Positions 12,522-26,004 of a stretch of DNA of 64,000 nucleotides are shown here, piece after piece. Below the pieces are notes generated by a model, which saw nothing but the letters and a program-made list of their open reading frames with translations, ran no database searches and was not told the DNA's origin. The translations under genes were made by a program, and so were the position numbers. Positions within the stretch are counted from its first letter, which is position 1; every line of letters starts with the position of its first letter. This DNA is from Citrus sinensis (lineage: Eukaryota; Streptophyta; Magnoliopsida; Sapindales; Rutaceae): contig NC_068559.1 of the NCBI RefSeq assembly GCF_022201045.2, positions 186,001 through 250,000 of the forward strand, in the 5' to 3' direction.

Positions 12522-15228
12522 TCATTTACTTCGCTTCTTTGCTTCACTATAAAGGATTACTCCCATCACTGTCAGCGAGTAACCAAGCATTCCTGTAACA
12601 GAGACAGGATTTCTGAATATCAAAATTGACACCACCACAGCCACAGCACCCTTTGCATTTCCAAGTACCTGGAAAAGCCAAAACTTCGTTAATCTCCTAG
12701 ATAGATATGCATCTCCAAAAGAATAAAGAATGAATATTTAAAATTTTGTTAGTCTCTTAGATAGATATGCATCTCCAAAAGAATAAAGAAAGAATATTCA
12801 GCAAGTAGCATAAAAACTCTTAACCTAGAGGTCAAAGCATTTGTAATCACTGGTGCTCTTTGCAAGGAAGAACATGAAGAAAGGCATTGAATTCTTAAGA
12901 GTTTCAGAAACCACTCCTCATGTAATTTGTAAGGATTAAAACGCTCCACTCCACCAAGTTGACATTTTTAACAACATAAGTTGAGCTGGTGGTAGCCCAA
13001 TGTATAAAACGATTCAACAAACAAACATTCAAAATTGATAAAACCTGAGGGCAAACATGAAACTTGCTTCTCAAAACGTTAATCTTCAACCTATAATTAA
13101 CCTTCAACCTATAAATCACTTTTGGCAATCTGCCTATCCTTAAATAACTTCTACTTAGATAAAAGCTCACCTACATCATGCAGCACATGAACAATCCGAA
13201 AAGATTTATTCTTGATGTTGCCTAGCATTTCTTAAAACATAAATGAGTTATTCTCCAACCTTTATCTTATTGCCACGAGTGCATTTTGATGTACTCATTC
13301 AATGTGTACACACTGAAACCCATTTCCACGCAAAGATTATTTATTTTTAAAAATGTACACACAGCTAGAGATTTGTAATGTGTCTGTGCATATTAATTTC
13401 TTACTTATTTCAAGGGTTAGAAGAACATTGAGATTTCAAGGCTTAGACACTGAAATATTCAGAAAAATGCGATAGCAACTGTGAAACAACATATAGGGAA
13501 GAAACAATCAAGAGGTCAGGCATACCTGGAGAGTCAAAGCACTTGTATGTTTTGTGACCAAGAAGTTGGTAAGGTTTACAAAATAAGCTAGCGCTGAGTT
13601 GAATAGCAGATACCAGATGATTTTGACATCATCCCTTGCAAGAGCAAGTGTAATACCAACCACATTTTTCTCCATAATAAGTGTTGCAGGGAGTAGAAGC
13701 ACGACGGCTATTGGAGCCATGTATAGAAGGAGGTTCATGGAATTCAGCTTCTCCCTGTAATAGAAATACAAATATCTAAGTCTCCATTTCCAGTTTCAAA
13801 AATGATTAAAACAATGAAACAAGAACTCGTGATCAACTGCATGCCAACTAATACACAATTCTTACCCTTCAGAAGAAAGTAAAATCCCTTGTAGCACTGA
13901 TTTGAGTGCCCTCGCAGCTGTCGCCGCGATACACATTAAGAATCCAAACAAGTGGAAACTTGGTTCACCCTACAGCCACATATGAGAGAGGAAAATGATG
14001 AGAAAGCAGAATAATTTGCTCCAAGGATATAAACTATATTATCGTACAGAAATGTATAATAATCTGGGTATAAATTGAACTAACTTAAAACTACTCTCTG
14101 ACCAAATTCCATATATATTTCATTGAATACTAAAGCACCCCAAAGACTTTACTTATCAAATTAAAAGTACTACAAACTATAGATGAAAAATTCTGCATCT
14201 GCCTGCATGATCATCAATACAATCTATAGTCAGATTAATCAAACAAGAATATCGCAAGTGAAAAACTCTGAATTTGGCTGCCAAACAAACTGGTCGAAAG
14301 GTAAAGATCTGGCAAGCAAAGTGATGAAAAAAGTGTCCCTAAGATCAGAGGTCCTCTGAGTAGAAGCACTAAGAACTTTCTGCAATTGCATTACACCATC
14401 TAATGCGAAGCTCTAGTATCAACAAGGCCCATGTGACACTACATCTAAAAACCAGAGTTGTATTGCTATTCTTTTCAGCTCTAATTTCTAAAAACTGAAC
14501 CGAGTACAAAGCAATTGTCGTTCCCTTAGGAAGTAAAAGCTAAAGCTCTAAAACAAAAGTTAAAGACTTTGTAATAAGATGAATCTGGGTTTAATCTTTG
14601 CCCCGCTAAAATAAGAATCACAACAAAAAGCTTAATTTAAACCAAACCCATAACCAAAATTCCAAATTACCCAATAAAATAATCAACTTTAACAAAAAGA
14701 AAAGACGAAAAAAAATTCAAAACAACCCTAATACCCAAATCACTCACCATAAGAGAACTGAAAAAGAAAAAAGAAAAACATACATACCCCGCTAGCGATA
14801 ATAACCCCAGTAACAACAGGAATGAGGGTAACATAAGTGAGCCAAGCTTCCCGTTTGAGGGTCATCAAGTAAGCAAAAACAGCAGTGAAGAAGGGGGTGG
14901 TGGCGCCGACGGCCTGATTAAAGGAAACGGGGAGAAAGCGCAAGGAGACGTTCCCAAAAACGACGGAGATGCAGAAAACGAAAGAAAGAGCAGAGATTTT
15001 GAGAAATTGATGACGAGATCGGATGGTTTGCATGGGGACCATTTTCATCCAGGCAATGGCGATGTAACTGAGCAAAGAACAAGCTGTCATGTGGCACATG
15101 GTCAAAAAGATCGGGTACCTGAACCCGTAGTTGCTTAGTAAGTACTTGTTCAGTAACAACACTCCAATGTTTGACGAGTACCATGCCGCTACCAGACCGA
15201 AGGTGAACAATTTGCTCGAGCTCTTCAT
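12522..15228 (-). CDS. Nucleotide-sugar/triose-phosphate-type transporter (TPT/NST family)
   Basis: Four exons (15228-14788, 13969-13866, 13754-13526, 12668-12522) join in frame to give 306 residues, the usual length for the KT/KV-A-G group of the plant TPT/NST family. About ten hydrophobic helices are evident, starting with [20 protein letters not shown]. Family signatures are [56 protein letters not shown] and [20 protein letters not shown]. The tail SEAKKRSK is lysine-rich. From memory it most resembles Arabidopsis At3g11320/At5g05820, relatives of the Golgi UDP-uronic acid transporter UUAT1. A Golgi nucleotide-sugar antiporter role is therefore likely, but the substrate cannot be read from sequence. 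The last intron contains a 60-base tandem duplication. Confidence 0.92.
12681..12799. repeat. Two-copy 60-base tandem repeat in an intron
   Basis: The segment TAGATAGATATGCATCTCC with its flanks is repeated with a period of exactly 60 bases and only a few mismatches. It lies in the last intron of the transporter gene, just upstream of the final exon in the direction of transcription. Confidence 0.8.
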
Positions 15229-18131
15229 TTCGTTTTGAGATTGATCGAGGAGATTGTGGGGTGAAGCGGGAGGGTTTATATGGAGTAAGGGTGTGGATCT
15301 GGGTGAGAGGGATTGGAGCCCATTGGATCTGCCTCAGAAATGTCGGTGGAGGGGGCTTTGTGTAATTTTAGAGAGAGACAAACCGATGACTGAATGAAGA
15401 GAGAGAAGAAGACGAACAAGATGATGACGACGACGACGAGGAGAAGGTAAACGCGTTAATGTATGCGGGGGAATGGAAGCGTTACGGGTTCGGGTTTCTT
15501 TCTCGTTTCGGTCCAGATTCGGGTATTTATACTTAATAGTTAGTTCCGTATTTTATTGTTTTGTTTACATTAACATTCATATCCTTTCTTTTCGAGTAAA
15601 TTAAAAGTGGAAAGTTCTTGTGACCTTGTCGCTGTTTCGTTACTAAGCTGTAATAATGTTTGAGTCCCTAACTTTTTGTGTAATTTCACGTGAGGGGTAA
15701 ACTAAAATCGACTGAGCAAGCACGAAATGAAAATAATAATAGTAAAAATTGAGCTTACATAATTAGACTCGTATTTTAGATATGAAACCCCTGAAAGTTG
15801 ACTAGTCAACCTATGTTGTCAATGCGTACAAAATGCAATAATTCTTTTAAGCCTTCAAATTAATACAATTCACTTGTGCAATACCTTATATCCGCATTAT
15901 ACTAAATATTTTTAATTATATTAATTAAACATTTAGTAATTGTGTTTTTTTATTACTCTTAAAATTGTGTTTTCCTCTCTATCTAATTACTTTGGAGGAA
16001 GAATCTCATACTAACATACAATTGCTTAATTATGTTAAGAGTAATTTTTTACGACATTTTTGTTTTGAAATTTGTTAATAAAATAATTTAATTTTTATGC
16101 TCCATAAATCAACTTATCAGGGCACTTGTTTGTTTTAAGGATTACATATGTATAATAGTTCAATTACTCAAGTCGTTGACTTTTTCTTAAAAAGAAAAAA
16201 AAAAGGAGGGGGACCTAAAGGTAAGGAATTGGGTTAAAAAATTTGAACTATGTAATTACTTGTGATTTTGATAAAATGTAGGGACCCAGATGCCGTAGTC
16301 CGATTTATTAATTAATTTAGTATATAATACGTGCTAGTTGAGACTTGAGACTTCGAGATGTGAAGGTGTGCGAAATGAAAATGTTTAGCTTAACGAATGT
16401 TGACTTTTTGACTTTTAATTTTCCATTTTCATGTGATGTCTTCTAATATTATGCGTGGATCAAATTATACGTTTTTCAACAAGTATCTAATACATACATA
16501 CATACATACATACACACACATATATATATATAATAAATTAGAAAAATTCAAGATACATGTTTTTAAGTTTGTTAAAGACTTTATAATCTAATTCCGTGGG
16601 ACCTTAATTTATGGAGAAATAGTAAGCGGTTAAGTTGTAAGAGTTGGTCCAAACGCAACTTTAATTAACTTATAAAAATTCACTTTATTTTTAATTTTTA
16701 ATATGTGAATCAGAGGTTTTGACTGACTCATTTGATTTTAAAATATTTTACGGACTCGACTATTAAATCATGTAAGGAACATTCTTTTAATGGGTTCTCT
16801 CTACTAAAACATGTTTGATAGAACCCACGTAATGTAGTTGTTTTACTTAGCAATCTATTTCTTAATATTAAGAGATATTTTCACAATAGTCTCCTCTGTG
16901 CTTGTCTACAAATAGTCTGCGTAATATTTGTATTTTCTCATATAACAATTTGGTGGTGTGGTAATTTGCAAGGACCCTTTTACAGTATGATAAAGAAATA
17001 ATTCTTCGTATTTAGATTCGAACCCTTTTTTCTCCTCAAGATAAAAGAAAGAAATTAAGAAAGGATACCTCATCAACAGTTCAATACAACTATTAATTAA
17101 GGAAGAAAAGGCACATCTAAGTATTTGAAAATTTTGTTTTGGTCAATATTTCATCATCCAACTTAGAAAACTGGAAATGATTCGTTTCATTATTTGCTGT
17201 TTATTTTGGGTTTTTAATTGCTGATTTAAAAACCCCCCCCCCCCCCTCAAACACCCCCCCAAAAAAAAAAGAGACCTAGATTTTGAAGCACTGTTAAAAC
17301 ACATACTTGCACCTTTATTTAATTAAGATTAGTTATAAGACGAAGTAAAAAAAAAACATATTGTAAATGCGAAATTTTTCAGTCTACTTTGACATTAATT
17401 GTTCGGCAGTCGTGCAATAATACGTGGGAATTTGTTAGGAATGATTCAAATGAAGTCAAAATCTAAGCCTAACTTGGTAACCAAGTCAAAATTCTCCCAC
17501 CAGCCATGAACATAACACGAGATAATGCAAATGCATCCCGCGTTGCCGGCCTTGCCCTCTCTAATTCCGAATCTATATAATTCAATGAAGCCTTTAGTCT
17601 TTTGGGTGTATTTAGATGTTTGCTCCTCAATGAATCCTGTAAATAAAAAATAAATACCATGTGAAAGGATCCTAACCTATGTTGAACGTTACCCACTCTC
17701 CCATCAATTAAAACAAAAATAACAAAGTGCAGGCGAGACTCTAATCCAACGAATCAAACGTCATACACCAAAATAACAAATCTTTTCTGAAAATTGAAAA
17801 TCAGATGCCGCGGAGTAACGTTTTGCTTTTGTTCATTGCCCTTTTCAGATATTTACTCCTTCAATAGTTGTTAACTTTAAGCATAAACAAATATTTTACT
17901 GGGAAAAAAAAAATAATACATGAATCCTTGAATCCTACGATGGTAAGTTCCTTTGTTTGGAGAAAAAGGTAAAAAGGTTAAATCCTTTCAGATTCAGTTC
18001 ACACGGGGACAGCTTCCTACTGCTAAGGCTTACAACCAAATAAACAACTGGCAGAACCTTGAATCTAGCACAGAAGCATTATATAAAACAGATTATAACA
18101 CATCATACCATGAAATCGGAACACTCCATGC
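15229..18131. other. Intergenic, AT-rich, with possible exon remnant
   Basis: The first 250 bases are the leader and promoter of the transporter gene. The rest is AT-rich and holds no complete gene. It has an (ACAT)n/(AT)n microsatellite near 16492-16532 and a poly-C tract near 17233-17247. A possible exon remnant at 17446-17636 is listed separately. Near 17000-17030 there is a GGTTCGAATCT-like box on the minus strand, but no tRNA fold around it. Confidence 0.45.
17446..17636 (-). pseudogene. Exon-like open segment, unidentified
   Basis: On the minus strand a polypyrimidine/ACAG acceptor at 17637-17640 is followed by 63 stop-free codons ending in TGA. The reading begins FIEEQTSKYTQKTKGFIEL and later has FGIREGKAGNAGC. 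The composition is less AT-rich than its surroundings. No neighbouring exon could be joined to it. I do not recognise the family. It may be the last exon of a lost gene or chance. Confidence 0.25.
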
Positions 18132-18709
18132 CAAAGCCGGCAAAATGGACCACCGGATCGTTTTTCGTGTTATGTCAACTTTGTGTCTATGTTAAATTTA
18201 GGTGTTAAAGTATTGAAACTCAAATTCGATACGAAAATAAACGAATTACCCAATAACTTGTTTAATACCTATATTATTAAACAAAATTTACAAACTGTTA
18301 TACATACATACATACACACATTATATATAATATGCATCTCTACCAAAATATTACACCTTTACGCTATTGTAGGTCTAAATCTATGTAAAATTTTATAAAT
18401 AAAACACTATATTTAAGTTCAACCTTTAAAAAAATGATGAGAAAATTATCTCTAATATTTGAGTTTTAATGACATGAACCTGTAAATTAATTTAAAATAA
18501 AAAATATAATCGAGTTATTAATGAGTCATCAACTTTAACCCTAACCCAACACAAGCAAAAAAAAATTGTATCAACTCAGACCAAACTCATTTAATAATCG
18601 TGTTAAATTTGATGACTTATACCTATTTATATGTGTCATTTTTGTCAAGTAATCAAGTCGTGTTTATTCGTATCGTGTAATCGGATCGTGTCAAATTTTA
18701 CCAGCTCTA
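18132..18709. mobile_element. hAT-type non-autonomous element, copy 1
   Basis: The element is flanked by perfect 8-base duplications CTCCATGC (18124-18131 and 18710-18717). Its right end reads ATTTTACCAGCTCTA; the left end CAAAGCCGGCAAAAT is a diverged copy of the inverted repeat TAGAGCTGGTAAAAT. It shares interior text (ATTGAAAYYYAAATYCGA-like and AATAATCGTGT motifs) with copies at 44244-44914 and 57270-57793. It has no coding capacity. The 8-base duplication and TAGAG terminus indicate the hAT superfamily. Confidence 0.85.
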
Positions 18710-19315
18710 CTCCATGCAACCAGAAAAATTGAATTTGATCCATACTTGCGTGTGTCAACAAATAAGCAATAAGGCTAATGGCTTGCATAAATTTGGTACA
18801 CGGACAAGTAGTACTTGAAATAATAGCAGAATTTGGTTGCTAGAATCGGACTGAAGTTTTAGATCAACAATGTAAATCACCCAAATATGCAGTAAGATAG
18901 AAACAGCTGGGGCAAAAAATTCTGACATCAGTTTTAGCGAAAATAATGTCTCATTTACTATCCTAATGAAACAAAAATGATTCAGCTCCATAACACACAT
19001 GAATTCAAATCTAGCTTATAACACAAGTTAAAAAGCAGATTCTTTCGAGTTGTCAACAACCTCAATCTGACATCTATGGGCCGAAGGACCTGCAACAGAA
19101 AATATGAGCTGGATCAGAACCCAGGCCCAAGTGAGAGGACAGACTCTTGCATTTAGACAAACTGATTGAATCCTATACTATGAACAAAGTCCTCATAAGG
19201 ACAAAAAAGGCATTTAGCAAAGCAAACAGCATGAAGTATGAACATCTCAAACCAGATAATTATAATCATACCACAATGCAACTGACAAACATATGAACAA
19301 AAGGGTAACATTACC
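18710..19315. other. Region downstream of RPL35A
   Basis: This should include the 3' UTR of the ribosomal protein gene. An alternative reading through 19153-19551 overlaps its last intron and is not a gene. Nothing else is seen. Confidence 0.4.
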
Positions 19316-20448
19316 TCAGATGTTGCTGGGGTACATGAAGACCCTAACTCTGTCTCCCTGATCGAAATTGAAAAAATCTCAAAAATCAAAATCTGAAGAC
19401 AAGGACACCATTTAATAACAGTAGTAATAATGACATAATTAAGATACCATGGACTTTGGAGGCAGATTGGACTTGAATTTAGCACGAACAACCCCACTGT
19501 TTCCATGAGGCCTTGCGACCTTGCCCCAGATGCAACGATAGTGTGATCCATTCTTCTTCACTTTAGCCTTGTAAATGTAAGCCATACGCTTCCCACAGTA
19601 CCATGACACATCTTCCTTGGTGTTCACTCCCTCAATTTGAATCAATGAAGTGTTTGGGTACTGGTTGGACTTCGACCTAAAGTGGTAATAGCATTAAAAA
19701 AAAAATTTCAGGATTCCTCATTCTTCCGATGCTATCCTAGGTCCTTATAAAACTTAGATTAAGGGTGGTTAAGGAATTCATGAAAAACATTCAAACTATA
19801 TAGCTACTTGTCAAATAAAATATCTATGGCTAGCATTTAAAAACTTCCATTATGGCATTATGCTTTAAAACCCAATAAAACAAAACCACAAACTCAGTCA
19901 ATATCTATGCTTTAGATTAATTGTAGAATGAAACAAACCCCCCATAACAACACAAATTAATCCTTCTGTTGTTAAAGAGAGCATCAAACAAAACACATCA
20001 AAGAAGCTACTTTTGGATTTTAATAGAGCACACACATGATTGATTTATCAAATCAGTATTTTGCTTTACTTGGTTAAAACTAAAACCATCATTTCAATTT
20101 CCTAGCAATAAAACCCACGATTGAAATTGAACTTTTGATTCATTCTTAGCAAACGTGTAAAAGACGACTCATTTTGTTTGGAAGCAAAAAAAAAAAGAAA
20201 AAAAAAAGGGAGATGATATCTAACACGAGCGACTATCAATTGATGATTACCTCTTGTATCCGAGGATGGTTCCTCTGACATAGAGTCTGCAAAACAAAAC
20301 AAGAAGAACAAAATATTGTTGATATAAAATGAGAACACAAGTAACCGTAAAAATAGAAAAAAAAAAAATTAGGGTTGTTTATTGGGTGAGTGAGATCATA
20401 TTCATAGGGACCTCACCTGACTCGCTCTCCTTGTCGTCCCTTTACCAT
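19316..20448 (-). CDS. RPL35A: 60S ribosomal protein L35a (eL33)
   Basis: Four exons (20448-20417, 20286-20251, 19676-19448, 19357-19316) give 112 residues, the normal eL33 length. The protein starts [20 protein letters not shown]. It continues through [40 protein letters not shown] and [20 protein letters not shown], and ends [13 protein letters not shown]. It is a basic component of the large cytosolic ribosomal subunit. A tiny first exon of 11 codons with an intron close to the start is typical of plant ribosomal protein genes. A telo-box lies about 70 bases upstream of the start codon and TGGGCT site II motifs lie near 20643-20668, the usual combination in promoters of this class. Confidence 0.97.
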
Positions 20449-21720
20449 TTTGACTGAACAACACAACAAGCTCTGCAAGTGAGACTGAGGCTGCGAGCGA
20501 TACAAAATAAGAGCAGGAGAAACCCTAAAACCCTACCCTTCTTAATTAAATTAATAGACAAGAGTCTTTTTGTTTATTCAAAATATAGGCTTTTGGTGTG
20601 TGCTTAGAAGTCGGAACCGTCCCGAATTTGAGCCCCCAGTCCATGGGCTCAAATTAAATACGTTGGGCTACAGTTAATAAATTCTTTTTTATCAATAATA
20701 ACACTACTGCACTTTCATATAATTGAGATAATTAACCTGTATTACAAGTGGCCAGTGATGTATACATATTTGTTATTTAACCCAACGTCAGCCTAATTTC
20801 CTCTCTGTCCATATAAACGGGATTTGAACTCAATACCCCATGTTTTCAATACATGTATCACCAGTTAATTATGTGTGGTGTAAATTCACTTTATAATTTA
20901 TAACTAATAAATTAACTCCATTGGACCTATCAGCAAATGACACGTCAAATGCCATGTTAATTGAGATACAAATCTCAATTATATAAGTGTGATTAAAAAG
21001 TCCTTATCTTTAAAAAAATACTATTTTTATTTCAACATTCTACTTATTAGAATTCAGACATAGTTATGTTTATGGATAAATTATTTCACGTGACAATCAG
21101 AGATTGAATTTTGTGAGATTAAGGGATCTAATGGACAAATATGTGATCTTTAATAGAAGATCATGCATTTGATGTTGTTGCAGATGGAATTTTGTGACTA
21201 ATGAATCGAAATCGAATGGACAAGGGTTTGATGTCTTGGGAATAATTTGCATCGAATTGTAAGAACTTACACGAAGAGAGGAGAGCTTCCATGCATATCC
21301 TTAATCCTTATCCTGGTTGCCTGTCTGTGCGACATGACCAAAAAGTGGATATATAGCAGGAAGGCAAGTTTAAGAAAGATTGGACTGAGCTTCTATGCAT
21401 TAGCTTAAGCTGTAGAATAATATTCCACCAACTCACGTTGCTTCCTTTGACGCAGGTGGTTAAGTTGTAGTACACAGACACCTTTTTTTTTTTTCTTCTT
21501 CGATTGAAGCTGAAAATGGGCTTCACTTTAGGGGGCTGAGTGGAAATAACCCCTTCTTTGTATCACAGTGATAGTTTGTATACAAGAAAAAATGTAAAGT
21601 TAATTACAAGAAAAGTTACTTGAAAAATACATAACTCTGCTCATCATTTTTCAAATCTATTTTTCTCTTTAATCTGTCAAACTAAAAGGGACCCTTTCCA
21701 GTGGGGAAATGAATATTTCT
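20449..21720. other. RPL35A promoter and intergenic region
   Basis: The first 250 bases hold the RPL35A promoter elements. From about 20700 to 21540 no gene is visible; an open frame at 21308-21526 has no recognisable product. The last part (about 21540-21720) is probably the 3' UTR of the syntaxin gene. Confidence 0.4.
20520..20535 (+). promoter_or_regulatory. Telo-box pair upstream of RPL35A
   Basis: AAACCCTAAAACCCTA is two telo-box cores in a row, 72-87 bases upstream of the RPL35A start codon. Telo-boxes together with site II elements drive coordinated expression of plant translation genes; the link to this gene is inferred from position. Confidence 0.75.
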
Positions 21721-24552
21721 TTAGCTATACCAATCAAGGAAGAGGATTGAAAAAGTAAGTACAAATAGAAAAAGCAAAAGAAAGGTCCTGCTGCTGGTGT
21801 TCCGTCGAATAGCTTGAGATAGTTCTTTGTTACCAAGCTCCACATTCTTTGTAGCTTCAACAGCCTGTGTGAACAGAAGTTTAGGAGAAAGAAATATAAG
21901 AGGAGCTATATAATAAAACCCCAGCACTGGAACTCCAACCAATGGAGAAACACAAAGTGAATCCTAACTACGAAATTATGATGATAACAAGAGGAAAGAT
22001 GTATGTCTCAATGCATTGTTAATGTATTGCAACAATTCTTAAATGCTCCTTTAATTATTGAATTAAGATTCAAGTAGAGTTCTCAGAAAGCAATCTTTAT
22101 ATATGTCAAGATTTTGTAAAAGTTTCTGACCTGCTCATACAGATGCTCTATCTGCTGGGCTTGATGCAGAATATGTGTTGACATCAGGTGATTCAATGCA
22201 GACACCTCTACCATCTTAGTTTCGGTTTGTTGAACAGCGTCAAGGAGACTAGTCAACTCTACCTGCATAATAATTTCATCAGAAACGCAGCATAGATTTT
22301 ACAAGGATCTAATGCTATTGAGGACCTATGAAAATTATAGGAAAACAAATTCTAATCAACCTGAAGGGCACGTGTTTCATCATCCAATAATTGCTGCTGG
22401 ACGGTAAGGGGTTCAGGTTGAATTTCATCAAGCTCCCTGATATCAGACTTGTTTGGTGTGGAAATATCTGCAGATTTTGAAACAGTCTCTCGCTTGAGTT
22501 TTCTTCTTGGCATTGCTCTGTTAATAGCATCTTGGAAACGGATGGCTCTCATCTGATCAAACTGTGCCGTAACTGAATGCAGTTTCTCACTTAAAATTAG
22601 AACCTGCAGATTACGAATAAAAGTATACAGGAAATTAATTGGCTAAACAATGTGCTAAGAAACAAGAAGTCAGCCAGTGGAATCTACAGTCAAGAAAATA
22701 AACAATAGAAACACTGCTCTTGAATCAACAGCATGAGATAACATTATACAAGAATTAAAGAAACTAAGATGAGTTAGTTCCCAAAAAAGATACTCTTTAA
22801 GTAAGGGCTTAACAGCTCCACAATGGAAACAAATGAACTAAATTTTTGTTCACCGAGCATATTATGCTAGTGAAACCAATAAAGTTAATCTACAGTTCCA
22901 GAACAAAAAATCGCCACTATTTATTGCTAATTAATATCCTTCAATAACTTGTGTTCCCCTTCACTGATAGTACTATTGCCCATCCAACACAAATCTTTCA
23001 ACATCCGAGTGCTTTTTCATCAAATGAAAGCAACATGAGCAGCATGCGCAATGTGTACAAGTCCCTAACCATTCAGAACCAAGGCAACCATCAAGTAATT
23101 GTGTCAAAAATTAAGGGAACAGGCAGAGAAGCAGCAGCTAGTCTTCTATTAAGATCTAATTTTTCAAGACTATTAATTTCTTGCTTATAAACAAATAGCA
23201 AAGCGAGAAAGAAGCCACTTAGTTTTCATTTTCAACGTGACTTCAAATACACCCCCACAAATTTAATCAAGCTCAAATATCATGATATAAGCAAGTAAAT
23301 TAAACATAGGATATGCATTACAGCAGATGAACGTAGTCATACCACCCCATGTTTGTGAGCTATTGTATCAGCGTTGGAGTTATCACCTTTAAGGCCCAGC
23401 CAGCCCTTTGAATTTGCTTCATCATCATTTATGCTATTTTGGAGAATATCAATTTGTTCTTTGCAAGTTTTAATAAAAGCCGTAACCTGCATGAATTTGA
23501 AACAGTGTCAGCATTGAGGAATAAACAATTTACTCTCCGAAGATACACAGTTTCATTACCTAGGAAAAAAAAAAAAAAAACCATATGTTGCATTTGATAC
23601 GAACAATTTCTGTAGTTCTTGCATAAACACAAAACACGACTTTCACAAGCAGACAGAAACACAGATAGTTTTGTTGTTGAATCTACAGTAAGCTAGAATA
23701 TTGTATATCATGCAAGATGAAAAAAAAAGACAACATCTCCATTTTTTTTTCTATTACAAAAAAATATAACAACAATAAAATCCATATCAGACATATACTT
23801 ACTTCATGCTCAATGCTATCTCTTTCTTGTTCAGTTGTACGCTGCATCTCAACATAATCTTTCCTATGATTCAAAATAAACTGTTCCAAAGCTCCAATGC
23901 TTTCAAGCTAACAAAAGGAGTGAAAAACTTTATTAATCATATGGACAGCACATACACCTGAGAGATCGAATTCCAGCAAAGTTGACCGTTGTTTTGAATG
24001 AATAACTAACATAGTTCGAAGCACAAAGCAACAATCGTGAGCATACCGTTTTGAGAGCAGCTTTGGTAAAAGATGATCTTTCCCGTGGTTTATGAATTAT
24101 GAAAGAAGCCATTATGGCTGCCAGTTTGGACTGTCACAAGCAACCACACCATGGGAAAGTTGGGAGTTAAGACTTAAAAGATACCAGAAGCAATGGTTGC
24201 AGTTTGAACAATAACAAGCAAATCCACACGTATGAATATTACAAATATCCTTTTCCAGAAAGTTTACAGGGCTACCCGTGCTGCGTCCTCAAAATACAAA
24301 ATTATTACTCTTCCACACGAAGTTTAGGATCTATCATATAGATGCCATACACATTTTGCGAAACACTCTATCAAAATCCTACTCCAATAACTCAAATTTT
24401 CTAAAGAACTCTTCAACAGTACAAGCATCCTAAAAAACATTAAGAGACAAAATGAACTGATAGAGTAAACATACCTCATCATAACCTAGAGAAACAGCAG
24501 TATGCCTCGCGACATCTTTAAAATCCTCAGTTCTATCCCTAATTCTCGCCAT
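21721..24552 (-). CDS. SYP81: SYP81 (syntaxin-18/Ufe1-type ER Qa-SNARE)
   Basis: Seven exons join exactly: 24552-24475, 24130-24047, 23907-23803, 23486-23343, 22603-22361, 22262-22131 and 21864-21721, giving 309 residues. The N-terminus MARIRDRTEDFKDVARHTAV is the syntaxin-18-type N-terminal region. Next come MASFIIHKPRERSSFTKAAL and EANSKGWLGLKGDNSNADTI. The SNARE helix lies about residues 215-275, including SALNHLMSTHILHQAQQIEH and AVEATKNVELGNKELSQAI. A C-terminal anchor of about 18 hydrophobic residues ends in FLDWYS. This is the plant orthologue of yeast Ufe1, the Qa-SNARE for Golgi-to-ER retrograde fusion, tail-anchored in the ER. All introns are GT-AG and phase 0. Confidence 0.96.
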
Positions 24553-25561
24553 AATTTATCATCACAAGCAATACCTTCAGCAAAATAGAACCATCAACAC
24601 TTCGCACACTTGAGAAATCAAATGAAGATTCCTCATTTTCATAATTAACCAGAAGAAGAGAAAATTATCAGTAAACCCGTGTTATAGAAATGATATTTGG
24701 AAAGCTTATGCGAGTGCAAACTCATCTGCATTGCCAGAATATATGGTTACCAAACAAGCTGAGAATGGATTCTTCTGAGAAAAAAATAAAGAAACCCATT
24801 TGTATAAATACCGAGCCCATCTTAAAGAACCGGTATACACGTATTTTTTTCAAATTTATTAATTCAATTCCATAATGGAACTAAAAATTGGTAAACTAGA
24901 TCGGACGGTAATGTCAAAAGGAATAACATATAAAAGGAAAAAAAAAAGAAAAAGAAAGAGGATGAAGACGAACTAATTGTACCGTAATTTGTTGAAACTC
25001 AAGCAGATCTCAGTCTTTGCAAAGGATTGTTCTTCAGTTTTGATCAATCTCAAATAAAAGAATTCTGAAACTCCGCCATGGGAGCTAGAAAGATTCAACT
25101 GTGTCCGCGAAGGTAAGAGAAATTGGTTATGGGCTGGATCGTGGGCTCTCATCCGAATTCGGGTAATAACCTACTTTTATATTTGCTTTAGAATTGTTTA
25201 AATATAAATAAATTTGTTAAAAGAAAAAATCAATGAGTGGGACTAAGGCTAGGCATTCTTGGTTAATGGTTACATTCGATTTTGGCTCGGAACCGACCCA
25301 AAACCAATCGTTTTGAAAAATATGAGCCAATCGGTTTGGTTTGGTTCGGTTCTAAATTTCGATTTAGTCTGCAGATTCATGAAGCAAAGTGAAGAGGAAT
25401 AGGATCTAGTGCCCCATAAAAGTATAGATATAAACAAAAAATAATAATAGATAAAAAGTAAACAAAATATGAACAAAAATAGGAGTTTCAGTAAGCATAT
25501 TGTATATGATTACAAAACAACGGTGGGAGTGAAAAAGACAATCACATCAAAATTTATAACA
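24553..25561. other. SYP81 upstream region and spacer
   Basis: From 24553 to about 25100 this is SYP81 leader and promoter. Around 25253-25370 a run with GGTTTGGTTTGGTTCGGTTC and its rough inverse AACCGACCCAAAACCAATCG resembles a fragment of a plant hAT-type miniature element. No intact ends were found. Open frames at 24690-24875 and 25270-25476 look like chance. Confidence 0.4.
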
Positions 25562-26004
25562 TGTTGCAGAAGCGCAGGTTGAACAATTATTAATATTATG
25601 GTGATTGAACTTCTGAAGAAATATAAATGTGATGATAAATAAATATAAAAAAATAAAACACAATAATTTACGTGATTCGGCGTAAATCTTACGTCCATGG
25701 ACAAAGAATGGAAGATAATTTTACTAATAAATGAGAATTCACAAAAATGAGAAAAACTCTTAAAATCCAAAATCACAAAATTCTCAATTGAATTCTTACT
25801 AGAACACTCAAATAAAAGCTCTTTCAAATTGCTTCACTAGCAATTGCTTTCAAAATGATGGGATAGATTTAAAGCTCTTCCTCTCCTCTTTATTTACAGG
25901 CAAGCAATTCTTACTACCATTTTCCAATTTGGCAAATTGAATTTAAAATAAAAAGATCAACTTTGGTGGGCACCAAATTAAGAATTAAGTTTGAATTTTC
26001 AACA
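25562..26004 (-). repeat. Solo 3' LTR of the copia remnant
   Basis: On the minus strand the segment begins TGTTGAAAATTC and ends CTTCTGCAACA, giving the usual TG...CA borders. It is preceded by the purine-rich tract GCCAAAGTGAAAAAT (about 26007-26021). It contains text like GGTGCCCACCAAAGTTGATC and GTCCATGGACGTAAGATTTA, common in copia LTRs. Length is 443 bases. Confidence 0.75.

Noticed and set aside
17000..17040. GGTTCGAAT-like box suggesting a tRNA gene
   Set aside because: No cloverleaf arms, no A box at proper distance and no acceptor stem could be found.
22951..23190. Plus-strand frame inside SYP81
   Set aside because: It sits in an intron of SYP81 on the opposite strand and has no support.
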